NCBI GenBank assembly: GCA_003290165.1
Contig: QNQO01000797.1
Coordinates: 434,001 to 498,000, forward strand
Source: Berberis thunbergii
Lineage: Eukaryota; Streptophyta; Magnoliopsida; Ranunculales; Berberidaceae
DNA length: 64,000 nt
Direction: 5' to 3'
This document shows, piece by piece, positions 23,569 through 34,876 of the stretch; within the stretch, counting starts at the first letter, position 1; every line of letters starts with the position of its first letter. The notes under the pieces are model-generated. The model was not told the DNA's origin. It was given only the letters and a program-made list of their open reading frames with translations, and made no database searches. A program made the translations under genes and the position numbers.

Positions 23569-23876
23569 TTCATCTTCAACCCCCCTCCACTTCCTCTTAT
23601 ATATATGCACGCCCTAAGTGGAAAAACAAACTTGCAAAGTCACAAAGCATATTTAATCACACCTTGTTTATATTGCTCAAATCTAGAGGATTCCTATCAC
23701 AATTATCACGTACTCTATAGAGTTTGTTTTGAGAAAGAATACAGTGAAAAAGTTTTTTTTTTTGAAAATTTGGAGGAGAGAGTGTGTGAAGAAAAAGACA
23801 GGCGTAAATAAGGGAAGTTAATTGATTTTGGTGGAGAGAGAGAAAATGTTAACATTTTTCGGATTGGGTTTTTGTT

Positions 23877-25236
23877 GGGTTATGTCCCATTTGCCCTCAT
23901 TAGTTTATAACTATTCTTTTTTACCACCAAAAGTTTTTATATTCTAGTATAATCCCCATTTTAAAGTTTGACTGTTCGATCAAACATGTTGACCAACTTC
24001 AGCCATCCATATTTGTGTTGAAGAACAGATTGCCCATTTTTTCGAGATAGATACAATTCTATATCTGCATCTCGAGGCAATATAAACCCATCTTACCCAA
24101 GTTTTTATTTTTCCTTATTGTAATACTAACCCATCTTTCCCAAATATTCAAAACTTTAACCAAAATTCCAAAAATCTCCTCTGAAAAATTGATTTCCATT
24201 CATCTCTAATCCTTCATCATCTCTTCTTCTACCAGACACAACAACCGGTGATGGTTGGTGTAATGGGCTCACTACGGATCGTAAAACTACATCTAGTAGC
24301 CTTCATAATGGTCTTCTCCACGAGCAGGCTTGTCCTGCTCCTAGACCTCGTCTTCCTGGCCTTTACTTTGACATACTTGTTCAAACTATCGTGGCTTGTG
24401 TTCCCACCGCACGGTGATAGCACCACGTCGACGTAGCCGGAGATCTTCCAGGGAAATAGGTTGTTCAAGATGTATGTAGTAGTGGGGACTACAATCAGGT
24501 TGTTCTTTTTTGGTTGTCATATGTGCTTGTTGGGTTTGCGAAGATAATAATGAGGTGACGTCCGCGACGCCACACTTGTTATTGTGTTCATTTCGGATAC
24601 TTACTGAGAATATTATTAGTGGCTTCTCATTGTTCTCGGCCTCGGTGAGGGCGTTAGTGCCGCTCTACGGAGTATATTTGTGATCATTGATTGGATTGAT
24701 GATGTTTGGGTTAAAAAGTCCTTGCCTACTAATGCTCATTGAAAATAGCAAGGTTTGGTAACTTTTGTTTCTTCCCAAATCTTGCTATTTTTAAACTGTT
24801 TTCAGTGCATTTCTAACATGAAAAAACATAAAGGGTCGGCTTGGTGAAATAGGCTGGTCGTGGAAGAGTTTGAGGTGGATTTGGAGAGATGAAAAGCCAA
24901 GAGTTTGTGGTGGATTTGGAGAGGTAGAAGAGTTTTTAGGGCTTGATTGATGGTAGAAGAAGAGAGAACGAATGATTGAAGATGAATGTAAATTAATTTT
25001 CGAAGAGGAGATTTACATATTTTTGGTTGAAGTTTTAAAGATTTGGAGAAGATGGGTTAGGGTTACAAATAAGGGAAAAGAAAGATTGGGAAAGATGGGT
25101 TTATATTGCACATATAGAATTGTATCCATCTAACGGTCAAACTTTAAAATGAGGATTAAACTAGTATAAATTTTTTTTTGGGGGGTCAAAGAATAGTAGC
25201 CATATGCTAATGGGGTCCAAGTGAGAAATAACCCCC
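23877..25236. mobile_element. MULE-like element with long terminal inverted repeats
   Basis: The left end, GGGTTATGTCCCATTTG, and the inverted right end, GGGGGTTATTTCTCACTTGG, open inverted repeats that can be followed for about 300 bp each (about 23877-24220 and 24960-25236). Shared inner words include ATTTTAAAGTTTGAC and CATCTTTCCCAA. Flanks carry TTTTTGTT at 23869-23876 and 25237-25244, an 8- to 9-bp duplication allowing one mismatch. Long TIRs and a roughly 9-bp duplication fit Mutator-like elements. No transposase is present. The centre holds a short hydrophobic open frame (24248-24436) of unknown origin. Confidence 0.72.
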
Positions 25237-25643
25237 TTTTTGTTTGATAAATATGGTTATTTATTTAACATATTTTTTTCTTTTTATGAATTCCCTCGAG
25301 CAAGACGTTGTCTTGACGACACAAATTAGAATTGAATAAAGATCCATTCAATAAAACTAAAAATAGTTCCAAGTTGGAGCTAAAGACTAAAAGTCTAAAT
25401 TAGATTAAGGAATATTCTTTTGAGTTTGAAGTCTTGAAAGGAAACAAGCAGGCTCAAATTTTCTAATTCCTGAACACAATTTTCTGTTCTTATCATCATT
25501 TGTTTTTTCTTCTATTCTTTGCCTTCTCAGTCTGCCTTTAACTATTATTATTATTTTCTAAAGTATTGCAATTTATTTTTCCAGTGTATGTTTGGACACA
25601 GAAGTTTGATAAATCAGAAAATACGAAAGCGGAGAGATCCATA
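25237..25643. other. AT-rich spacer without recognised feature
   Basis: No gene or repeat structure was recognised in this stretch. Confidence 0.4.
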
Positions 25644-25952
25644 CACTACACTAAATTGACACTTTTGTAACAACTCTCAAAACAGTATCACTTTTGAGAT
25701 GTTGCAATTCACCAAACAATTTCAAGTCAAAACTAAATTTAGTCAAAAAAATGAAAAACAGTAACACAAAAAAATGATACAATAAGTTGGATCACCATGA
25801 ATAGTATCACTTTTATAACCATACTCTTCATGGTGATACAATTATTGTATCATTTTGTTTGTGAAAATGTGTAAAATTGTTAGATGAATTGTTACACTTC
25901 AGAAGTGATACTGTTTTAGGGGTTGTTACAAAAATGTCAATTTGGTGTAGTG
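25644..25952. mobile_element. CACTA-derived MITE, copy 1 (309 bp)
   Basis: The ends are CACTACACTAAATTGACA and, inverted, CACTACACCAAATTGACA. They are flanked by a 3-bp duplication ATA, as expected for CACTA elements. The interior folds on itself (GTATCACTTTTGAGATGTTG against AACTTCAGAAGTGATAC-like words) and carries no gene. The copy at 27889-28131 belongs to the same family. Confidence 0.87.
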
Positions 25953-25971
25953 ATAAAAGGAGATAAATGAG

Positions 25972-26331
25972 TTAGAGCAGAAAATTAGGTACAAGATCTA
26001 ATGCTTTCAGCAGAGTCCCTTGTTTTAGCTCGGTTCCTTTGGCACTGCAGGAGGAATGAGGCGCGTCAGGCAGCGAGCTGCGAGGACCTGTCTTTGTTTG
26101 CACGGTGCCTTTGGTGCTGCAGGAGCGAGGAGACGCGTCGAGCAGGTGGACGTTTTTTATTTTCGACCTAGGCTTGTTAGGCAGCCTTGTGATTGGTTTT
26201 TGTAGATTTTTAATTGGGCACCGTATTTGGTCCCATTTTGTGTTTTGATTTTCTACGGGTAAAGTCGTAATGCACTCCCGTCTCGATTGTAAATCAATTT
26301 TTTGATAAGTAATAAAAGTCTGACATCCCAT
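25972..26331 (-). other. Open frame of uncertain status with internal repeat
   Basis: A 119-codon frame with a repeated CSTKGT/CSAKGT motif and a neighbouring Pro/Ser-rich stretch. No family was recognised and the composition is unlike a host gene. It may be a decayed repeat-derived sequence. Kept only so that this stretch is described. Confidence 0.2.
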
Positions 26332-26339
26332 AGTTGCCC

Positions 26340-27270
26340 CTCCCCACTAAAGGTTTAATTAAAAAAATGTTAATTACTTAGCAAACGACTGGGGAGGGGG
26401 AGTTTATTCTATTCTTTTGGTTTATCTGACTCTGCTATACCTTACTTTTTGGTAGATGATACAAGTGGCCGTATTAGTTTTTGCTTTCTACCAAAAATTT
26501 ATATTTTCCTAAAGAAAATGACTAATTAAAAACTAGATTGAATTCTTACATTTAACGGTTGGATTAACGAACTAGTCAATTCAAAATACTGTATTTCTTT
26601 TAATTAGCCCCTGGAATATGTGAGTCTCTGAAATGTATGATACGGATGGCGTTAGAAGGGAAAAACGAACAAAAAAAAAAATCCTTATCATGACAAAAAG
26701 AAAAGATGCTCCATTCATTGTGGGAGCTAGGTAAACCATTGAAATAAAATTTGACGCCATCCAACAATTACCCTTATTTAGCTTATACTCGTTATTGAGT
26801 TATTACAATGTCGTCTAAATGTATAATGCATTCAAGTATTTGACCATTCATTTTGGTGCAAAATACAAATCTCATGTCCACAGAAATCTCTCTCGTTAAT
26901 ATTTTGATCGGGGTTGTTCTCCAGAAAATTGGTCCTAAGCAATGGTCATCATTGTTTAATTTTGCAACAGCATGGGCGCTTTGTTAAATCCAATACATTA
27001 GATGCATAAAGAAACAAATAAAAAAGAAGAAGGCTAACATATAATAGAACGTTAAACATTGACTTCAAGGGATAGCAGCAGCTTACTTGTCCATACGGAT
27101 TAAAAACAGGATTTGTCAATGTATCAGTCCTTCATGCACGATTAAATCTATCTGTGTTCTCTTGGTCAACACGTAAATCTGAAAGGAAATCAACTATAAC
27201 CAAAAAAATGCACGACTGAACTGCTTCAAACTACTCCATAGCGCACTTAATTTGGGGTTGGGCACTAAAA
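26340..27270. other. AT-rich stretch without recognised gene
   Basis: No open frame, RNA gene or transposon end was recognised. The right part would be the promoter side of the PIP-like sequence that follows. Confidence 0.4.
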
Positions 27271-27274
27271 TCAT

Positions 27275-27282
27275 TATAAATA
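27275..27282 (+). promoter_or_regulatory. Candidate TATA box of the PIP-like gene
   Basis: TATAAATA lies 98 bp upstream of the ATG at 27373. The position fits a plant core promoter, but this rests on sequence alone. Confidence 0.35.
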
Positions 27283-27372
27283 TAACACTTCACCAACCAC
27301 CTTTAGTCACCATTATCAAAGTTCAAAATACGTAGCACCCTGTACTAGCTCCATTACAAACCTTCCAAGGAG

Positions 27373-27592
27373 ATGAAGTTGGGACGGACACTAGAGTTTT
27401 GAGAGTGTTGGTGATCTTCATTGCCATACTATCTCATGCAAATGAGGCAAGTAGGAAGTTGAAGGAGGATTTGAGAGTGCACATCACTTGTCAACTCACT
27501 CTCCAGCGGCTTATGACAACGCTAAATCTAAAATGGCTAGTTGGCTTGGTCGATTGTCATCTGGGTCAAGCCCCCGAGGTGAAGGCCATTAA
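27373..27592 (+). pseudogene. PIP-like (PAMP-induced peptide family) secreted peptide, frame broken
   Basis: Three frames together resemble a prePIP-type peptide precursor: an ATG at 27373, a hydrophobic signal-like stretch RVLVIFIAILSHANEA (from 27402), then a C-terminus YDNAKSKMASWLGRL ending SSGSSPRGEGH at the TAA 27590-27592. That tail closely resembles the SGPSPRGPGH consensus of PIP/PIPL signalling peptides, which are cut from secreted precursors and sensed at the cell surface. The ATG, signal and tail lie in different frames (offsets near 27395 and between 27440 and 27520). The second offset could instead be a tiny intron, GTAGGAAG...CTCTCCAG, of about 65 nt, but the first cannot easily be explained. 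The gene is probably broken; the family call rests on the C-terminal motif. Confidence 0.5.
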
Positions 27593-27851
27593 GATATATC
27601 AGCTTTGCGTGAAAATGATACAATTTAAATTCAAACTAAAAACCTACATACTATAATTTTTCATTTTTCCTTTGTACCCTGCAAAGAAATGTTACAAGTT
27701 ATATAAATGCACAAGTTTTCTTTCAATCGTTGCTTTCTTTGATGCTTTGATACCACAGACTTGCAATTTTTTCTTCTCTGCTATCATTCTTATAAGGTGC
27801 CCATCACAACACCCCACCACAAAGGATGAGTAAAAATAACTGAACGTGGTA

Positions 27852-27853
<2 letters not shown>

Positions 27854-27884
<31 letters not shown>
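27854..27884. repeat. Poly(G) run of about 31 bases
   Basis: An uninterrupted G homopolymer directly left of the CACTA MITE at 27889. Length may be affected by sequencing error. Confidence 0.85.
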
Positions 27885-27888
<4 letters not shown>

Positions 27889-28131
27889 CACCACACCAAA
27901 AGAACAATTTTGTAACAACCCCAAATAATATCACTTTTGTGATGTAATAGCCCACCAAACAGCTTTACAAATGAAGTGATACAATAAATGAAACACCATA
28001 AATAATATGGTGCTACAAGTGATATTATTTATGGTGATCCAATTATTGCATCACTTCATTTGTGAAACTGTTTGGTGAACTAATAATTTTTTTTTTTGAA
28101 GTTGTTACAAATATGTCAATTTCGTATAGTG
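27889..28131. mobile_element. CACTA-derived MITE, copy 2 (243 bp)
   Basis: The ends are CACCACACCAAAAGAACA and, inverted, CACTATACGAAATTGACA, with TAA duplicated on both sides (27886-27888 and 28132-28134). It shares TTTGTAACAACCCC and ATGATACAATAA-like words with the copy at 25644-25952. The centre is a long palindrome around TGATATTATTTATGGTG. No coding sequence. Confidence 0.82.
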
Positions 28132-28134
28132 TAA

Positions 28135-28743
28135 TGACAGGGAGCAGATGGAACAACAATAGAATTGGTCATGGGTTAAGTAGAGGAAACTGAAGTGTTT
28201 GATATGTAGTAGGATTAAGAGATTGGACATGTGTATAGTAGATGAAACAACAAACTGACGGTGCTTTTACGATTCTTTTAGTAATAGGCGAGTAATTGCA
28301 TAGGTCGAGAGGTGGTTACTGGAGTTGGGAATGAGGGGAGGCGAGATCACTGTGGCAGAGAGCTTGCTTGGGTCTGTTAGTCGGGTAACATGTGAAAATG
28401 GTAGCTATATGTTGCTGTATTGATGGAATGAAGGGAATAAGATCAAAATGGATAGCTTGGGGAGTAAGGATTGCTTGGTGATAAAAATAAACTGATTTGA
28501 AAAGGTAATGAGATTTAATCTAGTACGGCATTATGTGAGATCTATAAGTAATTTGAGAGAATTTGGAGACACAGAAAGCATTTGTGGTTTGGAGGATATA
28601 TCAAATGAAAATGCATTGCTTGGGTTGGACTTCTAATTTATGAGAATTGTATGGTAGAAAATTGGGATATCAAGCACAACCAAATGCTTTGAAGAAGAAA
28701 CAGCTGACTTCTAGTTTGTAGAGTTTTTGATAGAAGAAAGAAT
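28135..28743. other. Unassigned spacer
   Basis: No convincing gene. The text is G/A-rich with many stops in all frames. It may be old LINE-like sequence, but no diagnostic block could be read. Confidence 0.35.
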
Positions 28744-28746
28744 TTA

Positions 28747-29069
28747 GGGTGTGTTTGGTTGCATAAGATTCTATGTCATGGGAATTCATGAGGGGACCTC
28801 TATATTTTAGGCTAAATTGATATATCACTCCACATCCACCATTTGACCACCATTTGATTTTGTGATCAATGGTGGGAATGGAAGTCTCATGAACATGCGA
28901 ATTCCACTCCTTGGTCCCCTAAGGCATGTGATTCCCATGTTCATGGGACTTTCATTCCCACCATTATTACAAAATCAAATGGTGGATGTGGAGTGACACA
29001 TCAATCTAAAATATAGGGGTCCCCTCATGAATTTCCATGACATAGGATTCCATGCAACCAAACACACCC
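28747..29069. mobile_element. Tourist (PIF/Harbinger) MITE, 323 bp
   Basis: The ends are GGGTGTGTTTGGTTGCAT and its near-perfect inverse, ATGCAACCAAACACACCC. They are flanked by TTA at 28744-28746 and 29070-29072, the Tourist target duplication. The two halves are complementary along most of their length (for example ATGGTGGGAATGGAAGTC against GACTTTCATTCCCACCAT-like words). Confidence 0.9.
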
Positions 29070-29404
29070 TTAGAATACAAGCTATGGAAATCTGTTTATG
29101 AGAAAAAATCATGTCAATGACACGAGACTGGATGACCAAAGTGATCATGTTGTAAGTTGATTAAATCCTAATGGGAATTTGAAGAAATGTTGGGAACTGG
29201 GTTCTGCAACCAGGATAATGTGTCATCATCAGAGGAAGTTTTTACAACTTCGAGATACATATAAACACTTTGGGGATTTCATCATTCTTTCAAGATTATA
29301 CCATGTCACCCTGGTTGCAAAAACTTGGTTTCCTAGTATTTTCCATGTTGCATTAATCCTAGAATTCTTGCATCCTTAGGTGATTGAAAATTTTAAGATT
29401 AATA

Positions 29405-30215
29405 CCGCAAGTATACGGTGTCTATTAAATTTAGACCAGGCAAATACGAGTCGATCACTAGAAGACTTGATTTAGATTATGAATTAAAAAAAAAAACTAG
29501 AATGTTATAATCTAGAGGAACAAGTATGATAAAGTAAATGATGAAAATAAAAATATTAGTTCAAATGAAGGAAACCACTAGGGTGTTCAAAACCACCCTA
29601 GCTTTGTTATATATTAGCTTTAATATCCATTTTAAATCAAAATAATAATATTATTTTGAAATATTTAAGTTACATCACTAGCACCATTAATATTTAGACT
29701 TTCTTCACCTTAGATGAATCAAGTATAAAATTATATATTTCATGTAAGCGTATGAATTCAAAAGCTTGGCTTAAACATTTCATGTCAAACTCAAGTATAT
29801 GTAATTTAATAATTGACTATACTATATACGAAGGTTTTAACAAAACTATGTTTTCTTAAATAGAAGCAAAGCCTATTTTTTACTTAATCATAATATCGGA
29901 GATATAAAAAACTTACACATAACATAGATAGGGTTTCATCTAAACCCTAGCAACTAACTATTCACACATTAAACAAGAATAAATCATAACTTTTTTTTTT
30001 TAAATAAATAAAAGCTTACAAAAGAGAAATGGTTATGTTCTTTTTGCTCCAAATGTTACAATCTCCATTAAAAGTTGTGTGTCTAATGGGTGAAACAATT
30101 TCCCTATTTATACTATTTTACATAGAGTAATACAAGAGGAAGAAAATAAATGATACAATCAATATCTCTAGAAAAATCTTCAACAAAAATTCATTTTTCA
30201 TTCCTTTGTGTAAAT
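29405..30215. repeat. Dispersed repeat beginning TACCGCAAGTATACGG
   Basis: The head of this stretch, AATACCGCAAGTATACGG followed by GGCAAATACGAGTCGATC, recurs at 59071-59130 as AATACCGCAAGTGCATGG and GGCAAATACGGGTCGATC. The two copies then drift apart. Such heads are common in plant genomes, but I cannot assign a superfamily. The right end is cut or bounded by the hAT-like element at 30216. Confidence 0.5.
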
Positions 30216-30247
30216 TAGGGGTGAGCACGGGACAAGATGGACCTCAT

Positions 30248-31400
30248 TAGTGGCGGAGCCAAGATTTTCAACAAGGGGGCCAAAGTGAACAGTGATGTTT
30301 AGTATTTTTTATTTTATTTTATTTTAAAAATTAATAACAACAAATTAATTTTTTTTTAAATTTTGCTACTATTATTTGTTTAAATTTGGATGAAGTGATC
30401 CTAATTTTAGTTATAATTCTTCGTCAAACCCACCAATATCCTCCTAGACTCGAATTTAAGCAATTAAATCATTAATGTAACAACAATGAAAAAAAATCAA
30501 CTAAAAAAAATACCTTATGAATGAAAGTCCTTTTGCATAGCTATGAATCCCATCACATTCATCATTCTCCACCCAAAACCCCACTTTTCACTTACTCAAA
30601 TTTCTCCAATCACTCAATAATCCCACTTCATCCCAAGATTCTAAGCCACTCCAAATCCTTCACAACCCTCAAATTGCCCCTCAAGAGTTTTCGAATTCGG
30701 TAGGTTTTGAAGAACACTCAAATTGGTGTATGAAATAAGTGATTTTTTTTTGTTGATTTTGAAGAGAGAAGATGGGTTTTGGTTAAAAAAAAAGAGTTTG
30801 TCTTATTAGCGAGGAAACAGGCGAGGGAGGGGGGTGCAACCCTCCATTCTCCCTCGAGATGCGCAAAGGCACACATCTCGAGGGCGATTGAGGGTTGCAC
30901 CCCCTCCCTCGCCCATTTCCTGGTTCGTTTCCTTGGCAATAAGAATTAGCTTAAAAAAAAGAGGTTTTGAACAAGAGAGGGATCTAAGAGGATTTGTAGA
31001 GAAATTATTTGGGTGGAGGCTTGACGAGGAGTTGACTCTCCGAGATGGACGTGTGTGTTAGTTTCCTGTGTTTGTGTGTGGGATAGTTTGAGTTTGAGTT
31101 TTTAAATATTTTTTTTTTATTGTTTTTGTTAAAAGAAAGGTGGGATAGTATGAGTTGTTTGAAGAAAGGTGGATTTTTTTTTTAATGAAAATAGGTGGTG
31201 TGGAGAGAGAAATGAGGGGTCTGTCATTGTTTGCAATTTGTGAGAAGGTTGTTTTTTATTCATTGGTGAGAAAAAACGTGTGAAGATATTGGAGTTGAAG
31301 TATGGGGGGGGGGGAATAGTTACAAAATAAATTAGTAAACAAAAAGTATAAAAACACATTCCTAAATTTAAAGGGGGGAGGGGGGGGGGGTCCGCCACTG
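30248..31400. mobile_element. Nested hAT-like element, 1153 bp
   Basis: The ends are TAGTGGCGGAGCC and, inverted, CAGTGGCGGACCC. They are flanked by an exact 8-bp duplication, GACCTCAT, at 30240-30247 and 31401-31408. Removing the element restores GATGGACCTCATCCC in the outer element. It contains a foldback MITE (30794-30950) and GT- and G-rich simple stretches. No transposase frame is seen. Confidence 0.85.
30794..30950. mobile_element. Foldback MULE-type MITE, copy 1 (157 bp)
   Basis: Inverted halves pair around 30870: GCGAGGGAGGGGGGTGCAAC on the left against the complement of GTTGCACCCCCTCCCTCGCC on the right. Flanks share TTAAAAAAAA (30783-30793 and 30951-30960). Outer words TCTTATTAGCGAGGAAAC and GTTTCCTTGGCAATAAG are related to the copies at 43315 and 51643. 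Confidence 0.75.
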
Positions 31401-32219
31401 GACCTCATCCCTATCACATTTCATTCATTTAAGATCGGGATGAGATAGACTTCATCTCGACCTCGTCCCATCCCAAACGGGTCAGGACGGGACATGATGA
31501 ACATATGCTAAATAGTCTTCCAATGCAAAATAACAAAAGTATTTCATTTTACATTGCTCACACACCAATAATGTCAAATATGTATATATAACTTTCGTCA
31601 TAACAATATTAAATGTCATATAAAATTTATAAAGGGTTACCTTATAATGAAATTAAGTTTATCAAATGAATGATAGGAGATGGAAGAAACCCCTCCATAG
31701 ATCTGTTTTGCATATTTTCTCAAGAATTGAAATATCATTCATACAAGATACAATTATGAGCAATGTTCTCCAACTACATAACTCATAGTGCAAAACTAAC
31801 CGAAACCATTATTTTCCTTTATTTTCTACATGAATAATTGTCCTATAACTAATCTAAAATGTGAAAATCTTAAATTTTCATGGGTTCCATTTGACTTAAA
31901 ATATCCAAATTGATGTTTCTACCTAAATAAAGAATACCAAATCAAACAAGTAAATTTTCAAACATTCGATGTTTTGATTTAATTTCAACACATCCTAAAA
32001 TTTTTTTAGAAGAATAATTTGATTAAAGTTAATAATAAATATTAAATAAATAAATTCAGGACATGACGCGATAGGCGCGCGGGATTGTAAATTTCAATTC
32101 CGATCCCATCCCAATCTAGATCGAAATGGGATGGGATCGCAGGATGGGATGCCTATCCCTAGTGAGATATCTTTGGCTCTAGAATGCAAATATCTTGATT
32201 TCACTACACCAAAAACCCC

Positions 32220-32945
32220 CATTAGCCACAGTTTTATACCGTGGGCGTAAGACATTGCCACGGCTAAGAGCCGTGGACTACAGGGGCGTCGCAAAATTTT
32301 TTGTCACGGCTAAAAACCGTTGCTAAACATTGTAGCAACGGTTTTATGGTTGGGTGGGGGGGCGTTATTTGCAGACATTAGCAACGGTTTTAAACCGTTG
32401 CAATAAAACGAGCAACGGTTTTAAGCCGTAGCAACATTAGCAACGGTTCTAAGCCGTTACAAAGTGTAACTATTAGCAACGGTGATGAACCGTGGCTAAT
32501 CATGGCAACGGTTATGAACCGTGGCTAAGTGTATATAGTGGCAACAGTTTTAAACCGTGTCTAAAAGTAGCAACGGTTTATAGCCGTGGCTAACCATGGC
32601 AACGGTTTTGAACCGTGGCTAAGTGTATATATTGGCAACGGTTTTAAACCGTGTCTAAAAGTAGCAACGGTTTAAAGCCGTGGCTAACCATGGCAACGGT
32701 TTTAAACCGTGGCTAAGTGTATATATTGGCAACGGTTTTAAACCGTGTCTACATTTAGCAACGGTTTATAGCCGTGGCTAACTGTGGCAACGGTTATAAA
32801 CCGTGGCTAAATATTGTGAATTAAACCGTGGCAAAGGTGCTAGCGACGGTTTTAAGCCGTGGGTAGGTAAAACAAAATTAAAAAAAAAAATCTGGTTTGT
32901 TGCAACGCTTTGAAACCGTTGCAAATTAATATAATCGAAAAAAAA
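32220..32945. repeat. Left subterminal repeat array of the CACTA element
   Basis: About 20 units of AGCAACGGTTTTAAACCGT and variants (AGCCGTGGCTAA, GAACCGTGGCTAAGTG). Each is close to a palindrome of AACGGTTT/AAACCGTT and they occur in both orientations. In CACTA elements such repeats are bound by the TnpA-type protein. Confidence 0.9.
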
Positions 32946-33308
32946 ATTTATATATTTTTTTTGCTGCTGCAGCAAAATCACAGCTGTGTCACCTGCAAAA
33001 TCAGTCCTTACACATAGTCCACACAAATAAGACAAAAGAATCATAAATTGGATGAACTAATTCAGCCTGAATTAAACAAATTAATTATCAATAATAATTC
33101 AACATATTACAAGCAATTGGTCATCGTGATTGCTCCAAACCTCTCCAACATGATCACTTAATCAAATACATAATTATTCCTAATACAACTGGGTGATGTC
33201 CCTTTCAAAACACCTCCATGTTAGGCCAATAAATGGATAAGAACTAAAACACAATGCAGATCTGCAGAAGCTGAAGGAGTGATATACACAACAAAAGTAT
33301 GTACAAAC

Positions 33309-33993
33309 CTTTGCCAATTGCTGAGTCTGGATGATATTTATGCACATCTGAAACACAGGTTCTGCAAACTGAGCAAACCCAGAACCTAATGCCTGAAACA
33401 GATAGAACAAGAGTATAAAAACTCTATTGTTTCATTCGGTCTAGAAGAGACTTCCAAAAGTTTAAAAAAAAAATAAGTCGTGTAGAACTATAAGTTAAAA
33501 GTATTAGTTCGACATGAGCCTGACAGCTGTTTAATCAAATAGAAATTTTTTAAATGACTCAGGCAAGGGAAAAAATACATGTCCTATAGATGTAAAACAC
33601 TCGAGCAAGGGAAAAAGATCTCTGTTGGCATTCGAAAGCTGCTGCCACTTTGCAATCACTGGAGGCATTAAAATCTCAAGATATCTTGGCTGTAATTCAT
33701 CATCATAGAGAACAAGTTAACTTACTATTTTTGTTCAATGCTGGCAGTCAACAAGATGAAAGACATTACATGATACCTGAAGGTTTCGTTAGCATCATTT
33801 ATATACAATCCGAAGGTTTCGTTTCTAAAAGAGTTGAGACAAAAAGGGATTAGCAAGTGTCAGATATTTGACATAATAGCCAAAATGTAAAGTGAAAGAG
33901 CACTTATATAAAACAAACCTGATATTGCCCAAAAGCACACAAGAGATGGTGCAAAATGACTTCCAACCGTGGAGCCAACTCCTCAGCAGCTTC
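33309..33993 (-). pseudogene. Transportin-1 (importin beta-2) gene fragment captured by the CACTA element
   Basis: Four exon-like blocks in the right order on the minus strand: 33993-33919 (EAAEELAPRLEVILHHLL... to FGQYQ, 25 codons), 33824-33777 (KRNLRIVY, then a stop), 33689-33584 ([30 protein letters not shown]) and 33392-33309 ([20 protein letters not shown]... to AK, 28 codons). They match the middle HEAT-repeat region of plant transportin-1, the nuclear import receptor for PY-NLS cargo. Most splice borders are kept, so the piece came from genomic DNA with its introns. The stop in the second block, a lost donor after the third and the missing rest of the gene make it non-functional. Confidence 0.87.
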
Positions 33994-34876
33994 CTGGCAT
34001 TTATAAATTTAAAATTGAGAACTTGTCGACAAAAAGTTTGAAAACCATTTTGAAAACTAATAACTTGTCGACAAAACATGCAATTAGAAACCATTTTGAA
34101 AATAACTACGCAAGTGATCATCATCCTGTTGTCAGATGAAGATTAAAATCTAATCCAACCAATAATATCTAGCATGAAACATATAAAAATTAAATCAGCA
34201 AAAAAATCATTTCCTGGTTGGACATCAAAATCCAGGGCATGTCCTTTTTTTTTTTGTTTGAAAGCCAAGGCAAAAACTAAAAACAATGAAAATACAAAAC
34301 TTAAAGCAATCAACTTAAATCAACTCACAGTCAGTCTCTCAACCGTAGAACACGCAGCACACGCGCGTTTATGCGACAAATCAAGTTACACCGGACTGCC
34401 CAGATCAACCGGCATACACACGCTCCAATCTTATTGCCAGAAATGAAATATGTACATGTTTGAGCAACTCTTGAAAACACGTTTAAAGTGAAAAGAAAGA
34501 TGTATGGATAGTCTTTGAGGAAACATGTAGTCCTAGTATATCAAATGAGAGAAATTAATTGATTAATAATCACATCTGGATTGCAAAAAAATAAAAATAT
34601 ATAAGATAATTGGACCCTCGTGGATTGTCAAGTGAACCCCGACAAATCCCCCCTCACAAGAAATCATTCCGTAATGAAAGAAGTTACAGCTAGGTCAATG
34701 CTATAGAAATTCCAAACATCAACTTCACCATTTGGTTTAATGTGAGGAAAAAAGTATTAAAACGACCAAGTCTCTCAGTAACGATGATCACCATAAACTA
34801 AAGCAATGCCTAGCCTATATGTATACGAGAATGTGAAATAAGACAGTGACTTAACAATTCCAGTTTTCCACTATAC

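Larger units (their letters stand above)
30216..32161. mobile_element. hAT-like element carrying a second nested hAT-like element
   Basis: The left end, TAGGGGTGAGCACGGGAC, and the inverted right end, TAGGGATAGGCATCCCATCC, resemble the TAGGGGTGGGCA ends of the element at 1549-3006. Subterminal words such as GGGATGGGATCG and GGGATGAGAT are repeated. Flanking octamers (GTGTAAAT and GTGAGATA) match only in part, so the duplication is decayed or the end is misplaced. An insertion at 30248-31400 splits it. No transposase. Confidence 0.6.

Noticed and set aside
32202..32945. Regularly spaced repeats first considered as a CRISPR-like array
   Set aside because: The units are palindromic, irregularly spaced and located just inside a CACTA terminus in a plant genome; they are subterminal repeats.
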